From an uncultured Rhodospirillales bacterium (GTDB taxonomy: Bacteria; Pseudomonadota; Alphaproteobacteria; Rhodospirillales; Casp-alpha2): a stretch of 32,504 bases of DNA. Both the position numbers and the translations under genes were made by a program. The DNA lies in NCBI GenBank assembly GCA_938074585.1, contig CALJEW010000118.1, positions 1 to 32,504 on the forward strand, written 5' to 3'. Shown in pieces: positions 22,831-31,408 of the stretch; position 1 is the stretch's first letter, and each line of letters opens with the position of its first letter. The notes beneath the pieces were generated by a model. That model worked only from the letters and a program-made list of their open reading frames with translations, was not told the DNA's origin and did not search any database.

Positions 22831-25515
22831 TTATTCAGCCTGCGCTTCCGGTTCTGCTCTTGTAGCCTTTTTCTTGGCCGCAGCCTTTTTCTTTGGCGTT
22901 GGCTTCTTTGCAGCCGTTTTCTTTTTTGTAGTGGGCTTTTTATCGTCTTCTTTGGCTTTTGGTGTTTTCTTGCCAGCCTTAGTATCCAGCAATTTAATTG
23001 CTTTCGCTAAATCTACAGTTTCTGGCTCCATGTCTTTGGGAAGCGTTGCCATTAAGCGACCATGCATTACAAACTGCCCCCAGCGGCCTTTGCGCATGGT
23101 CACAGGCTTTTTGTTTTTCGGGTGCAGCCCAAGCTCAATAGGTGGATCTTTTTTCGGCGCGTTAGCCATTAAGTGGGCGGCTCTGTTGAGGCCAATGGTC
23201 AACACATTGTCGTCGCCTTTTAACGATACGTACGTTGCTTCCATTTTAATATAAGGGCCAAAGCGGCCAATGGCAGCTGTAATCATAATGCTGGTTTCTG
23301 GATCAATACCAACTTCACGTGGCAACGATAAAAGCCCGATTGCCAACTCCAAATCAACCGTTGATGGTGCCATGTCTTTAGTTAAAGACGAACGTTTTGG
23401 TTTTATCTTTTTCGGCTTTTTCGGCTTTTTGCCTTCGGCCACAGGTTCCGCAGGTATTTCTTCTTCTTCACCCAATTGCACATAATGCCCATAGGGGCCT
23501 TTGCGCAATGAAATTATTTTTTGCGTTACAGGGTCCAATCCCAATTCTTTTGGTCCCGATGTTGCCAAATCATCTTCCGAGCCATTGGTGACTTCTAGCG
23601 GGCGTGTAAATCGGCATTCAGGGTAATTGTTACAGCCAATAAAGGCGCCAAACTTACCAAGCTTCAGATTAAGCCGTCCTTCTTCACAAGTGGGGCATTT
23701 GCGTGGATCTTTACCATCGGGGCCTTCACGGAAAAAGTGTGGCCCTAAAATTTCGTCCAAACGGTCCAAAACTTCTGAAACACGCAGGTCTTTGGTTTCG
23801 CTAACGGCTGAATTGAAGTCACCCCAAAAATCACGAAGAACGGTCTTCCATTCGATACGTCCGCCGGAAATATCATCCAGCTTGTTTTCCAATTCCGCAG
23901 TAAAATCATACGCCACGTAACGTGTGAAATAACTTTCAAGGAAGGTCGTAACCACACGGCCCCGGTCTTCAGGTGTGAATCGTCGGCTTTCCAAAACCAC
24001 ATAGTTACGCTCTTGAAGAACGGAAATGATGCTAGCGTATGTGGAAGGGCGACCGATGCCTAATTCTTCCAGCGTTTTAACCAAGCTTGCTTCTGAGAAA
24101 CGGGGAGGGGGTTGGGTGAAATGTTGGTCCGGAACAATCTCGCCGGTTTTCATTTCTTGGCCCTGATTTAGCGGCGGTAAGATTTTATCGTCGCCTTCAT
24201 CGGGAATGTCCGTATCATCCTTTCCTTCTTGGTACAGCTTAAAAAAGCCATCAAACGCAACAACAGATCCGGTTGCCCGTAACGTCACTTGTTTGTCAGG
24301 CGAGCCAATATTAATACCAACCTGATCTAAAATGGCAGATTCCATTTGGCTGGCAACGGTGCGCTGCCAAATCAACGTATACAGCTTCAATTGATCCCCA
24401 TCTAAGCGGTCAGCAATGTCTTTAGGGCGGCGTGCTACATCTGTGGGGCGGACGGCTTCGTGAGCTTCCTGGGCATTTTTTGCTTTTGACTTATAAACGC
24501 GAGCATCTGAGGGCACATAGGTCGATCCGTAATCACTGCCAATTAATGTGCGGCAGAGTTCAATGGCTTCGCCCGACATGGTCACACCGTCTGTCCGCAT
24601 GTATGTAATCAAACCAACGGTTTCACCATCGCCTAAATTTAAACCTTCATACAAGCGTTGGGCAACTTGCATGGTGCGCTTTGTGGCAAAGCCCAATTTG
24701 CGTGATGCTTCTTGTTGTAGGGTGGATGTGGTGAACGGTGCTGATGGATTGCGGCGTGATTTTCTTTGTTCGATGTCTGCTACTTTGAAGTCGCGCGATG
24801 AAATGGCGCTTACAGCTGCTTGGGCTGCGGCTTTGGTTCCTATGGTTAGCTTCTCAAGCTTGGTGCCTCCTAGGTGAGTTAGGTTGGCAACAACTGATTT
24901 TCCACCACCGGCATCAAATTCAGCTTGAACACTCCAAAACTCGTCGGAGTCAAAATTTTCAATATCCGTTTCGCGCTGACATATAATGCGTAAAGCAACT
25001 GACTGGACGCGCCCGGCGGAGCGGCTGCCAGGTAATTTGCGCCATAAAACTGGCGATAATGTAAAGCCAACCAAATAATCTAACGCGCGTCGGGCCAAAT
25101 AGGCATCAACTAATGGAGTGTTTAATTCACGCGGATGATTAAAAGCTTCAATAATGGCATCTTTGGTAATTTCGTTAAAAACAACACGTTTAACCTCAAC
25201 ACCTTTTAAAAGCTTTTTCGCTTCTAAAACTTCTTGAACGTGCCACGATATGGCTTCGCCTTCGCGGTCCGGATCGGTTGCTAGAAACAGCTTGTCAGCA
25301 CCTTTAAGCGCTTGGGAAATTTCTTTCATATGTTTTTGCGCTTTAGCGTCGATTTCCCAATCCATGGAAAAATCTTCGTCAGGACGTACAGAGCCATCCT
25401 TAGGAGGCAAGTCGCGAATGTGTCCGTAACTGGCAAAAACCTTGTAGTCACTGCCCAAGTATTTATTGATCGTTTTGGCTTTGGCAGGTGATTCGACAAC
25501 AACAACACTAGTCAT
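22831..25515 (-). CDS. topA: DNA topoisomerase I
   Basis: Relaxes negative supercoils by a type IA mechanism. The 894 residues begin with the Toprim domain VVVESPAKAKTINKYLG and DPDREGEAISWH; the active-site Tyr is in GLITYMRTDG (about Tyr305). One four-Cys zinc ribbon is clear (CPTCEEGRLNLKLGKFGAF followed by CNNYPEC). Further C-terminal repeat domains of the alphaproteobacterial type follow (KPVTMRKGRWGQFVMHG), and the protein ends in an Ala/Lys-rich tail of about 45 residues. It lies between the dprA remnant and rnr in the usual alphaproteobacterial order. Confidence 0.96.
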   Translation of the reverse strand: MTSVVVVESPAKAKTINKYLGSDYKVFASYGHIRDLPPKDGSVRPDEDFSMDWEIDAKAQKHMKEISQALKGADKLFLATDPDREGEAISWHVQEVLEAKKLLKGVEVKRVVFNEITKDAIIEAFNHPRELNTPLVDAYLARRALDYLVGFTLSPVLWRKLPGSRSAGRVQSVALRIICQRETDIENFDSDEFWSVQAEFDAGGGKSVVANLTHLGGTKLEKLTIGTKAAAQAAVSAISSRDFKVADIEQRKSRRNPSAPFTTSTLQQEASRKLGFATKRTMQVAQRLYEGLNLGDGETVGLITYMRTDGVTMSGEAIELCRTLIGSDYGSTYVPSDARVYKSKAKNAQEAHEAVRPTDVARRPKDIADRLDGDQLKLYTLIWQRTVASQMESAILDQVGINIGSPDKQVTLRATGSVVAFDGFFKLYQEGKDDTDIPDEGDDKILPPLNQGQEMKTGEIVPDQHFTQPPPRFSEASLVKTLEELGIGRPSTYASIISVLQERNYVVLESRRFTPEDRGRVVTTFLESYFTRYVAYDFTAELENKLDDISGGRIEWKTVLRDFWGDFNSAVSETKDLRVSEVLDRLDEILGPHFFREGPDGKDPRKCPTCEEGRLNLKLGKFGAFIGCNNYPECRFTRPLEVTNGSEDDLATSGPKELGLDPVTQKIISLRKGPYGHYVQLGEEEEIPAEPVAEGKKPKKPKKIKPKRSSLTKDMAPSTVDLELAIGLLSLPREVGIDPETSIMITAAIGRFGPYIKMEATYVSLKGDDNVLTIGLNRAAHLMANAPKKDPPIELGLHPKNKKPVTMRKGRWGQFVMHGRLMATLPKDMEPETVDLAKAIKLLDTKAGKKTPKAKEDDKKPTTKKKTAAKKPTPKKKAAAKKKATRAEPEAQAE

Positions 25516-25754
25516 ATGTTTATAGTTTCCGTAGCTTTTCGCCCCAATAGTGGGGTTTTTTGTATAAAATTAAATAACGAGAAGTACCCGCCTGACACGG
25601 AGACTTGGCGTTTCTTTACCCATTCGTCAACAACGGAACACGTTTTTGAGTTGTTTTTTTCTTTAAGGTCAGTCCAGCAGCCCCTTAAATTTGACTATAA
25701 ATGGCGTCTAAATGAGTCGATTAGAACGCAATTATAGGACGTTCTTATGAACTT
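25516..25754. other. Intergenic region between topA and the dprA remnant
   Basis: About 240 bases. It must hold the topA promoter or read-through from upstream; I see no strong -35/-10 pair on the minus strand. A plus-strand open frame at 25516-25737 looks accidental. Confidence 0.4.
25542..25561 (+). terminator. Terminator-like hairpin pointing away from topA
   Basis: CCCCA-ATAG-TGGGG followed by six T on the plus strand, 27 bases upstream of the topA start. No plus-strand gene feeds into it. On the minus strand the same hairpin would lie in the topA 5' leader without a U-tract. Confidence 0.55.
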
Positions 25755-26780
25755 TTATAACCATATAATCACTGAAATAGTATTGCCAGGATGACGTTCA
25801 AGCCGTCCGGCTAATTCAAGCTTGATTAGGGATTCAGAAAATACAGATGCTGGTGATTTGAACTTCCGTGCCAAATCATCCACGAACTTTTGTGGTTTCA
25901 GCATCATCCGTAACAGGGATGATTTGATCTAACGCGCCAAAACCCTGGGCCACAGGAGATACGTGAATGCGCGGGCCGGGGTTTATGACATTTGATAAGT
26001 CAAAGATGGTTTCCCTTAAAATGGCTTCTTGGTGAATGAGGTTGTTGGTTCCGCGTGCACGTGGATCAGCAGGAGAACCGGGCATGGCAAAAACGTCGGG
26101 GCCCTGTTCCAATGCCGAGCATGCGGTAATTATAGAGCCAGATTTAGGTGCTACTTCAATAACCACAATACCCCTAAATATCTCAGATATGATGCATTTG
26201 CGACGGGAAAAATGTCGCGCTTTAAAGCGGGTTCCGACTGGCATTTCAGAAACAATGACACCGCGCTCTAAAACGCTTTATATAAACATTTGTTTTGTCG
26301 TGGGTAAATGACATCAAGGTCTCCACCTAACACAGTAACAGTTCTTTTATCGATAGCATCTTGATGGGCTACCGCATCAATTTTCCGCGCCATACCCGAA
26401 GCTACAGGCAAACCATTTTGGCCTAAATCAGATGCCATTCGTTCCTCCACGTACAACCCGTTGGTCGATGAATTTAGGGCGCCAATAACACAATTTTTTT
26501 TATATCAAAAGTGCCGGGTTGCCCTTAACAAATAAAAGTGATGGCGTCTCTTCTATGTGTTTTAAGCCCGTTGAAAAATATGGATTGTTATGAAAAAAAA
26601 ATTGAAAGTATTCAGCTTGGCAAAGCGCTATTTCTGTAAAGCCTCAAGCGCTGTTGATGCCGATTTAAATCGCGCCATTAATTGATGATAAGCAATAGGC
26701 CCAACTTTATCTGACCGAATAAGCCTACGTTGATTAAGTATATCTAAGTCCGATAGTGATACGTGTATTTGATGTTCCAT
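25755..26780 (-). pseudogene. dprA: Decayed dprA (DNA processing protein, natural transformation)
   Basis: Pieces of DprA lie in order on the minus strand. N-terminus (26780-26628): LSDLDILNQRRLIRSDKVGP and YHQLMARFKSASTALEAL, then a stop. About 170 bases follow with stops and little similarity. Next GALNSSTNGLYVEERMASDL, where the conserved Arg of GAR is Leu, then GLPVASGMARKIDAVAHQ and VTVLGGDLDVIYP. A one-base frameshift near 26270 separates this from LERGVIVSEMPVGTRFKARH, SGSIITACSALEQGPDVFAM and PGSPADPRARGTNNLIH. A second shift near 25890 separates that from the C-terminal winged helix (VDDLARKFKSPASVFSESL, GRLERHPGN). DprA loads RecA on incoming single-stranded DNA; this locus cannot make it. 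Confidence 0.88.
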
Positions 26781-26829
26781 ATACACCGTGCCAAAAAGAT
26801 GCACCTGGTCAAAGGTGGCGGCAAACATT

Positions 26830-27390
26830 TTATGGTCTAGGGGTGAAGGTGACGAGCAGGGCTTTCGATCCATATTCACAGGTCATTTGCACCCGATCAG
26901 TTGAATTGAAAACCGCTGTATCGTATTGGATTAAAGTGTGTTGGTTGATCTTAAATGTTCCAAAAAGGCTATATATAGCTCGTATTTGGCCCTCGGATGA
27001 TTCTATATATGTGTGTTTTGGTCCATCAATGATCCGCACATTAGCCGTGGTTTTCGTCTGATCATAAATCACATTAAAATCCTGAATGTTCCCGTCTATA
27101 AGTTCAGATGTGATGGGCTGATCTCCTGAAAATGCAGTTGGTGTGTGCAATGATGCCAACAACACCTTGTTTGTATACGTATCAATTAAGCGCATGCCTG
27201 CCCCTTGGGTGATGGTTAAAATCCGGCTTAATTTGGGAAAGGTTGAAAATGGCCCTTCTTGGGTGACATCAGCTAAGCTTAAGCGCCAAATAAGGCCTAG
27301 GTTATCGCTTAATTTAGCAATTTCGCGGGTCACCCCACCACCATTTTTCCATGGCATTGATGTGTAGTCTTGGACGGATAGGCGTTGCAT
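26830..27390 (-). CDS. HutD/Ves family protein
   Basis: A 186-residue cupin-fold protein of the HutD family, whose members often accompany histidine-utilisation genes but whose activity is not settled. The diagnostic N-terminus YTSMPWKNGGGVTREIA is intact, followed by IWRLSLADVTQEGPFSTFP, both strong family motifs, and the length is normal. It lies between plsY and the dprA remnant, where relatives usually have dprA directly after plsY. No hut gene is in the window. The start is 20 bases after the plsY stop, so it probably rides on the pyr-plsY transcript. Confidence 0.85.
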   Translation of the reverse strand: MQRLSVQDYTSMPWKNGGGVTREIAKLSDNLGLIWRLSLADVTQEGPFSTFPKLSRILTITQGAGMRLIDTYTNKVLLASLHTPTAFSGDQPITSELIDGNIQDFNVIYDQTKTTANVRIIDGPKHTYIESSEGQIRAIYSLFGTFKINQHTLIQYDTAVFNSTDRVQMTCEYGSKALLVTFTPRP

Positions 27391-27410
27391 ATAATGCCTT
27401 TTATGATTCT

Positions 27411-28028
27411 TTATTTAGAAGATTTTTTACCGATTTTGATCTCGGTGCCTTGCATCAAGTTACCAATGTTTTTGTGATGGCGAAGAATTGCCAATAGAGC
27501 TAACCCGGCGGCCATAACCGCCACATCGGGGCGGCCAAACCACCATGCAATGGCGGGCGCTGCAGATAATGATAATAAGGACGCCAAGGACGAATAGCGA
27601 AATATTCCTGCAACAAGTAGCCATGTCGCACAAGCGGACACTCCAACCATCCAAGCGCTGGCAATTAAAATGCCGAGCGTTGTCGCAACCCCTTTGCCGC
27701 CCTTAAACTTGAGCCAAACCGAAAAATTATGCCCAAACACAGCCATAAAACCTGAAATCAATCCAGCCTCTATTCCTAAAAAGTGCACAGCCCCTAAGCC
27801 AGCCGCGGCCCCTTTGCCTGTATCACATAGCAACGTCAAAAATGCGATGAACTTATTACCGGTTCGAAGGACGTTGGTTGCACCAATGTTGCCTGATCCA
27901 ATGTCACGAATATCGCCCATCCCTGCAAGCCGGGTTAAGACCAAACCAAAAGGGACCGAGCCCAAGAGGTAGCCGCACATTGCAGCGATGGCGTTTGAAT
28001 GAGTCAAATAGGGGGAAAGAGTTTCCAT
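27411..28028 (-). CDS. plsY: Acyl-phosphate:glycerol-3-phosphate acyltransferase PlsY
   Basis: An inner-membrane enzyme that transfers an acyl chain from acyl phosphate to glycerol 3-phosphate, the first step of phospholipid synthesis. The 205 residues are mostly hydrophobic, with the three PlsY motifs: GYLLGSVPFGLVLTRL with SGNIGATNVLRTG, FGHNFSVWLKFKGGKGVATT, and the later GRPDVAVMAAGLALLAILRH with HHKNIGNLMQGTE. The start lies 2 bases after the pyrC stop, so the genes are in one operon. All expected features are present. Confidence 0.95.
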   Translation of the reverse strand: METLSPYLTHSNAIAAMCGYLLGSVPFGLVLTRLAGMGDIRDIGSGNIGATNVLRTGNKFIAFLTLLCDTGKGAAAGLGAVHFLGIEAGLISGFMAVFGHNFSVWLKFKGGKGVATTLGILIASAWMVGVSACATWLLVAGIFRYSSLASLLSLSAAPAIAWWFGRPDVAVMAAGLALLAILRHHKNIGNLMQGTEIKIGKKSSK

Positions 28029-28030
28029 AT

Positions 28031-29347
28031 TTATCCTTCTGCCTGAAAGACTAAACGACCGTCAACTATTGTTTGTATGGCGCAGCCTTGCACGGGTCGA
28101 CCGTCGAAGGGCGAGTTTTTAGATTTTGATTTAAGTGTTTTGTCTTCAACTTTCCAACCGCGTTCTGGGTCCAAAATAGTGATGTCAGCCCGGCGGCCAA
28201 TTTCAAGCTTACCCGCTTTGAGCCCTAACAATTGAGCGGGCCGATGGGTGATTAAATTTAGGGCTTCAATCAGTTTCATGTGGCCGTTGTGGTAAAGCTC
28301 AAGCGTAATAGGCAATAAGGTTTCAAGCCCAACACCGCCAGCTGCGGCTTCGCTAAACGGTAAGCGCTTTGATTCTTCGTCTTGCGGGGTGTGGTCCGAT
28401 GCAATTACATCAATCGTGCCGTCTTTTAAACCTTCAATTACCGCTTGGCGGTCTTCTTCTTTGCGAAGCGGAGGCGATAATTTGGCAAAAGTTCGATAAT
28501 CGCCAACTGCCAATTCATTTAGCGCGAAATAAGGCGGTGCGGTATCGCAGGTAACAGGCAAGCCCCGGGCCTTTGCTTTGCGGACGCAATCAATGGCATC
28601 GGACGTCGATAAATGGGCGAAATGTATTTTACCCCCAGACATCTCGACCAAGCGAATATCGCGCTCGACCATAATGATTTCAGCATAGCGGGGAATCCCG
28701 CCTAATCCCAAACGCGTTGCGGTCTCGCCCGAATTCATAACGCCGTTTTTGGAAAGCCCACAATTTTCCGGGTGTTGAACAATCAGCAAATCAAAGGTCT
28801 TTGCATAACTCAATGCGCGTAACATCAATTGGATATCGGATATGGTTTTAAAACCATCCGTGAAGGCAACAGCACCGGCTTCGCTCAGCATTCCCAGCTC
28901 AGCTATTTCCTTGCCTTCTAATTTTTTGCTAACTGCGCCATAGGGATAAACTTTGCTCAATCCCAATTTACGCGCGCGCCTTGCAACAAATTCAAGAACC
29001 GACATGTCGTCAATTGCGGGCTCTGTGTTGGGCAGGCAGACAATTGTAGTAACGCCGCCCGCAACGGCCGAGCGGCCTGCGGTCTCTAACGTTTCTTTAT
29101 GCTCTTCACCGGGTTCACCTAAATGGGCTCGCATGTCGACTAAACCCGGAACTAAGCAATGGCCCTTGCAATTGATGATTTGTGAATTGGCGCGTGGTTT
29201 GCCATCGTTCAAATGGGGCCCGATATCAGAAATGACCTTGCCATCACATAAAATGCCGCCGATCTCGTCCCGGCCTGTTGCCGGGTCTATCAAGCGTGCA
29301 TTGATATAAAGGGTGTGCAGGGTGCTGTTGTTTGTGGTTGCCATCAC
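28031..29347 (-). CDS. pyrC: Dihydroorotase, class I (PyrC)
   Basis: Closes carbamoyl aspartate to dihydroorotate, step three of pyrimidine synthesis. The 438 residues follow the class I pattern: LVDMRAHLGEPGEEHKE, GGVTTIVCLPNTEPAIDD, GAVAFTDGF (metal Asp), VQHPENCGLS (metal His), KIHFAHLST (metal His) and IASDHTPQDEESKRLPF (catalytic Asp). One change stands out: the HxH metal pair is RAH (Arg at about residue 73, His 75). From memory, pyrB-linked alphaproteobacterial members often carry this Arg, and some are non-catalytic PyrX-like partners of PyrB. Either the GTG at 29347 or the ATG at 29344 could be the start; AGGGAG fits both and both overlap the pyrB stop. Confidence 0.88.
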   Translation of the reverse strand: MMATTNNSTLHTLYINARLIDPATGRDEIGGILCDGKVISDIGPHLNDGKPRANSQIINCKGHCLVPGLVDMRAHLGEPGEEHKETLETAGRSAVAGGVTTIVCLPNTEPAIDDMSVLEFVARRARKLGLSKVYPYGAVSKKLEGKEIAELGMLSEAGAVAFTDGFKTISDIQLMLRALSYAKTFDLLIVQHPENCGLSKNGVMNSGETATRLGLGGIPRYAEIIMVERDIRLVEMSGGKIHFAHLSTSDAIDCVRKAKARGLPVTCDTAPPYFALNELAVGDYRTFAKLSPPLRKEEDRQAVIEGLKDGTIDVIASDHTPQDEESKRLPFSEAAAGGVGLETLLPITLELYHNGHMKLIEALNLITHRPAQLLGLKAGKLEIGRRADITILDPERGWKVEDKTLKSKSKNSPFDGRPVQGCAIQTIVDGRLVFQAEG

Positions 29348-30315
29348 AAATTACTCCCTTCTGACTGGTCTAGGTTTTCTGTCAAAATCTCCAAACACGC
29401 CATCCGAACGGCAACGCCCATTTCAACTTGTTCCCTAATAACACTGCGTCCAAAGTCGTCGGCTAAATCTGAATCAATCTCGACACCGCGGTTCATTGGG
29501 CCGGGGTGCATAATCAACGCATTGTCCTTGGCATTTGCCAATTTGGCTTCATCCAGACCAAAGAAATTGAAATATTCGCGGATTGAAGGAAAGAAGTTAC
29601 CCTGCATCCGTTCACGTTGAAGTCTTAACATCATGACAATATCAACATCCTTCAGGCCTTCGTCCATATTGTGAAAGACCTCAACGCCCAAATGTTCGAT
29701 CCCTGATGGGATAAGCGTAACAGGGGCAATCAGGCGAACTCGAGCACCCATGGTGTTCAGTAGGTGAATGTTGGATCGGGCAACCCGGGAATGTAGCACA
29801 TCGCCGCAAATGGCAATCACCAGCCCGCTTAAATGGCCCAACCGGCGACGGATGGTCAGGGCATCTAGCAAGGCTTGTGTTGGGTGCTCATGCGCTCCAT
29901 CGCCGCCATTAATCACGGCGCAATTCACTTTTTCTGAAAGAAGGGACACAGCGCCAGATTGTGGGTGGCGAACAACCAACACATCGGGATGCATAGCGTT
30001 CAGGGTCATCGCTGTATCGATGAGGGTTTCGCCTTTTTTGACTGAACTGGTTGAAACCGACATATTTATGACGTCGCCGCCTAAGCGTTTCCCGGCTAAT
30101 TCAAAAGAAGTCCGGGTGCGGGTCGAATCTTCAAAAAATAAATTGATTATTGTCCTTCCATTCAGGACCGATTTCTTTTTGTTGGCTTGGCGGTTCTGTT
30201 GAACGTGTGTTTCTGAACGATTCAGTAAAATCGTAATTTCTTCCGGTGTTAGACCTTCTATACCCAGAAGGTGGCGCCGGTGGTAACAAAGGTAAGTCTG
30301 CTCATTTGTATTCAT
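29344..30315 (-). CDS. pyrB: Aspartate carbamoyltransferase catalytic subunit
   Basis: Condenses carbamoyl phosphate and aspartate, the committed step of pyrimidine synthesis. The 323 residues contain FFEDSTRTRTSFELAGKRLG (carbamoyl-phosphate site), VRHPQSGAVSLL, NGGDGAHEHPTQALLDALTI, MMLRLQRERMQG (240s loop) and MHPGPMNRGVEIDSDLAD. No pyrI is present. It leads the pyrB-pyrC-plsY-hutD operon. No ribosome site is visible before the ATG, and a good promoter lies only a few bases upstream, suggesting a leaderless or near-leaderless transcript. Confidence 0.96.
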   Translation of the reverse strand: MNTNEQTYLCYHRRHLLGIEGLTPEEITILLNRSETHVQQNRQANKKKSVLNGRTIINLFFEDSTRTRTSFELAGKRLGGDVINMSVSTSSVKKGETLIDTAMTLNAMHPDVLVVRHPQSGAVSLLSEKVNCAVINGGDGAHEHPTQALLDALTIRRRLGHLSGLVIAICGDVLHSRVARSNIHLLNTMGARVRLIAPVTLIPSGIEHLGVEVFHNMDEGLKDVDIVMMLRLQRERMQGNFFPSIREYFNFFGLDEAKLANAKDNALIMHPGPMNRGVEIDSDLADDFGRSVIREQVEMGVAVRMACLEILTENLDQSEGSNL

Positions 30316-30323
30316 AAGTTAAT

Positions 30324-30352
30324 ACTATAGAAACCTGTTGGGTTCAAATCAA
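30324..30352 (-). promoter_or_regulatory. Promoter of the pyrB-pyrC-plsY operon
   Basis: On the minus strand TTGATT (30347-30352), 17 bases, TATAGT (30324-30329). The -10 ends eight bases before the pyrB ATG, so RNA would start at or next to the start codon. Confidence 0.6.
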
Positions 30353-30504
30353 GCTGCAACAGACGCCAATTTTGATGTACTTTCGTTGTTTCGCATCATA
30401 GGGAGGTTTGCGGAACGTTTAGTGCTTTTATGTAAATTTAGGATAACGGTGAAGCCTACAATGAACAGCTTTAGTGAAACTCAAGATCGAATAAGCCTAT
30501 TGTT

Positions 30505-31269
30505 TGATAAACGGCTTGGGTGTAGCAATACTTAGATGCCCACCACAACATATGTGCCAAAGGGGAAGGCCATTTTACAGACCTATTATTCCCTAAAATA
30601 GCCACTGCTTTCGACAACTATAATTCCGAAAGTGATAAGATTGGCAAAAGGTTACAGTTGGCGGGTCTACCCGGGAATGCTGCAGGCTATACATTTGATG
30701 ACGTTGACCACGTTTTAAAAGTTGCGATTGGTTTGGCTTTTGACCGATGGCAGGATGGGCGCAATCCGTCTTGCGTTGTCGAAAAATACCAGAACATGTT
30801 TTGAACTTAGACCTCTTATTGCGGTTATTACCTTGCGCTTGCGTTATCCATGTGGTGCGCGATGGTCGCGATGAAGCCGTTTCTGCGTGGGAATTTAATT
30901 TAGGCATAAGCCGGGGAGATTTTTCTTAAGAAATTTCGAAATTTTGCAAGCTTTGCCGGAAAATTTGGACAAGCGTGGAGCTGAAGCATCGGGGCAGGAA
31001 GAAAATTTAGCCAGAATAACCAGACCCGGTATTTGGAAATTCAAAGCTCAGATATCACAATGGATCCAAGCAGTGTTGTCGCCGCTCTGCTTGACTTTCC
31101 AGGGGTTTTTAGCACCCAAAAAATAACTCAAAACTGTGCAGATATGGCTTGGGACATCTCTCAGTTGGATTTGGAACACGGTGTCTGGGAAACCACCTTT
31201 TATGATGAAGCGAACCTGCTGTTTTTGCGTCATAGCGGAGAATTGATAAAACTGCTTAATTATGACTAA
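30505..31269 (+). pseudogene. Decayed sulfotransferase
   Basis: A PAPS-dependent sulfotransferase-family gene in pieces. The 5' PAPS-binding loop is nearly erased (TAW-V, a stop, then QYLDAHHNICAKGEGHF, where relatives have SGTTWL followed by LDAHP). The same frame continues through DLLFPKIATAFDNY to DRWQDGRNPSCVVEK. One frame over, the protein resumes with PEHVLNLDLLLRLLP and the strongly conserved 3'-phosphate-binding motif IHVVRDGRDEAVSAWEFNLG. After further breaks, a third segment reads DPSSVVAALLDFPGVFST and ends YDEANLLFLRHSGELIKL, the family C-terminus, with a stop at 31267-31269. At least three lesions. It is divergent from pyrB and upstream of the XRE regulator. The substrate class is unknown. 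Confidence 0.72.
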
Positions 31270-31354
31270 AAGGTTCGGCTTAGTTGAATTGTATTATTAA
31301 ACACCTCGCCATTTGTACTGCAATACTATGTTGGTCATAGGCCTATAGGCATGA

Positions 31355-31382
31355 TTGTATGCTGTAATTAATAGTGTATTGT
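31355..31382 (+). promoter_or_regulatory. Candidate promoter for the XRE regulator
   Basis: TTGTAT (31355-31360), 16 bases, TATTGT (31377-31382), about 26 bases before the ATG at 31409. The -10 and spacing match the rpmG promoter seen in this window. Confidence 0.35.
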
Positions 31383-31408
31383 TAAATGCTTAAAAATAAG
31401 AAAAAGCC

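Noticed and set aside
22874..23254. 126-residue plus-strand frame opposite the end of topA
   Set aside because: Its Phe/Val-rich look is the complement of the Lys/Ala-rich topA tail; it is a shadow.
25516..25737. 73-residue plus-strand frame upstream of topA
   Set aside because: It spans the terminator-like hairpin, lacks a ribosome site and has no protein-like pattern.
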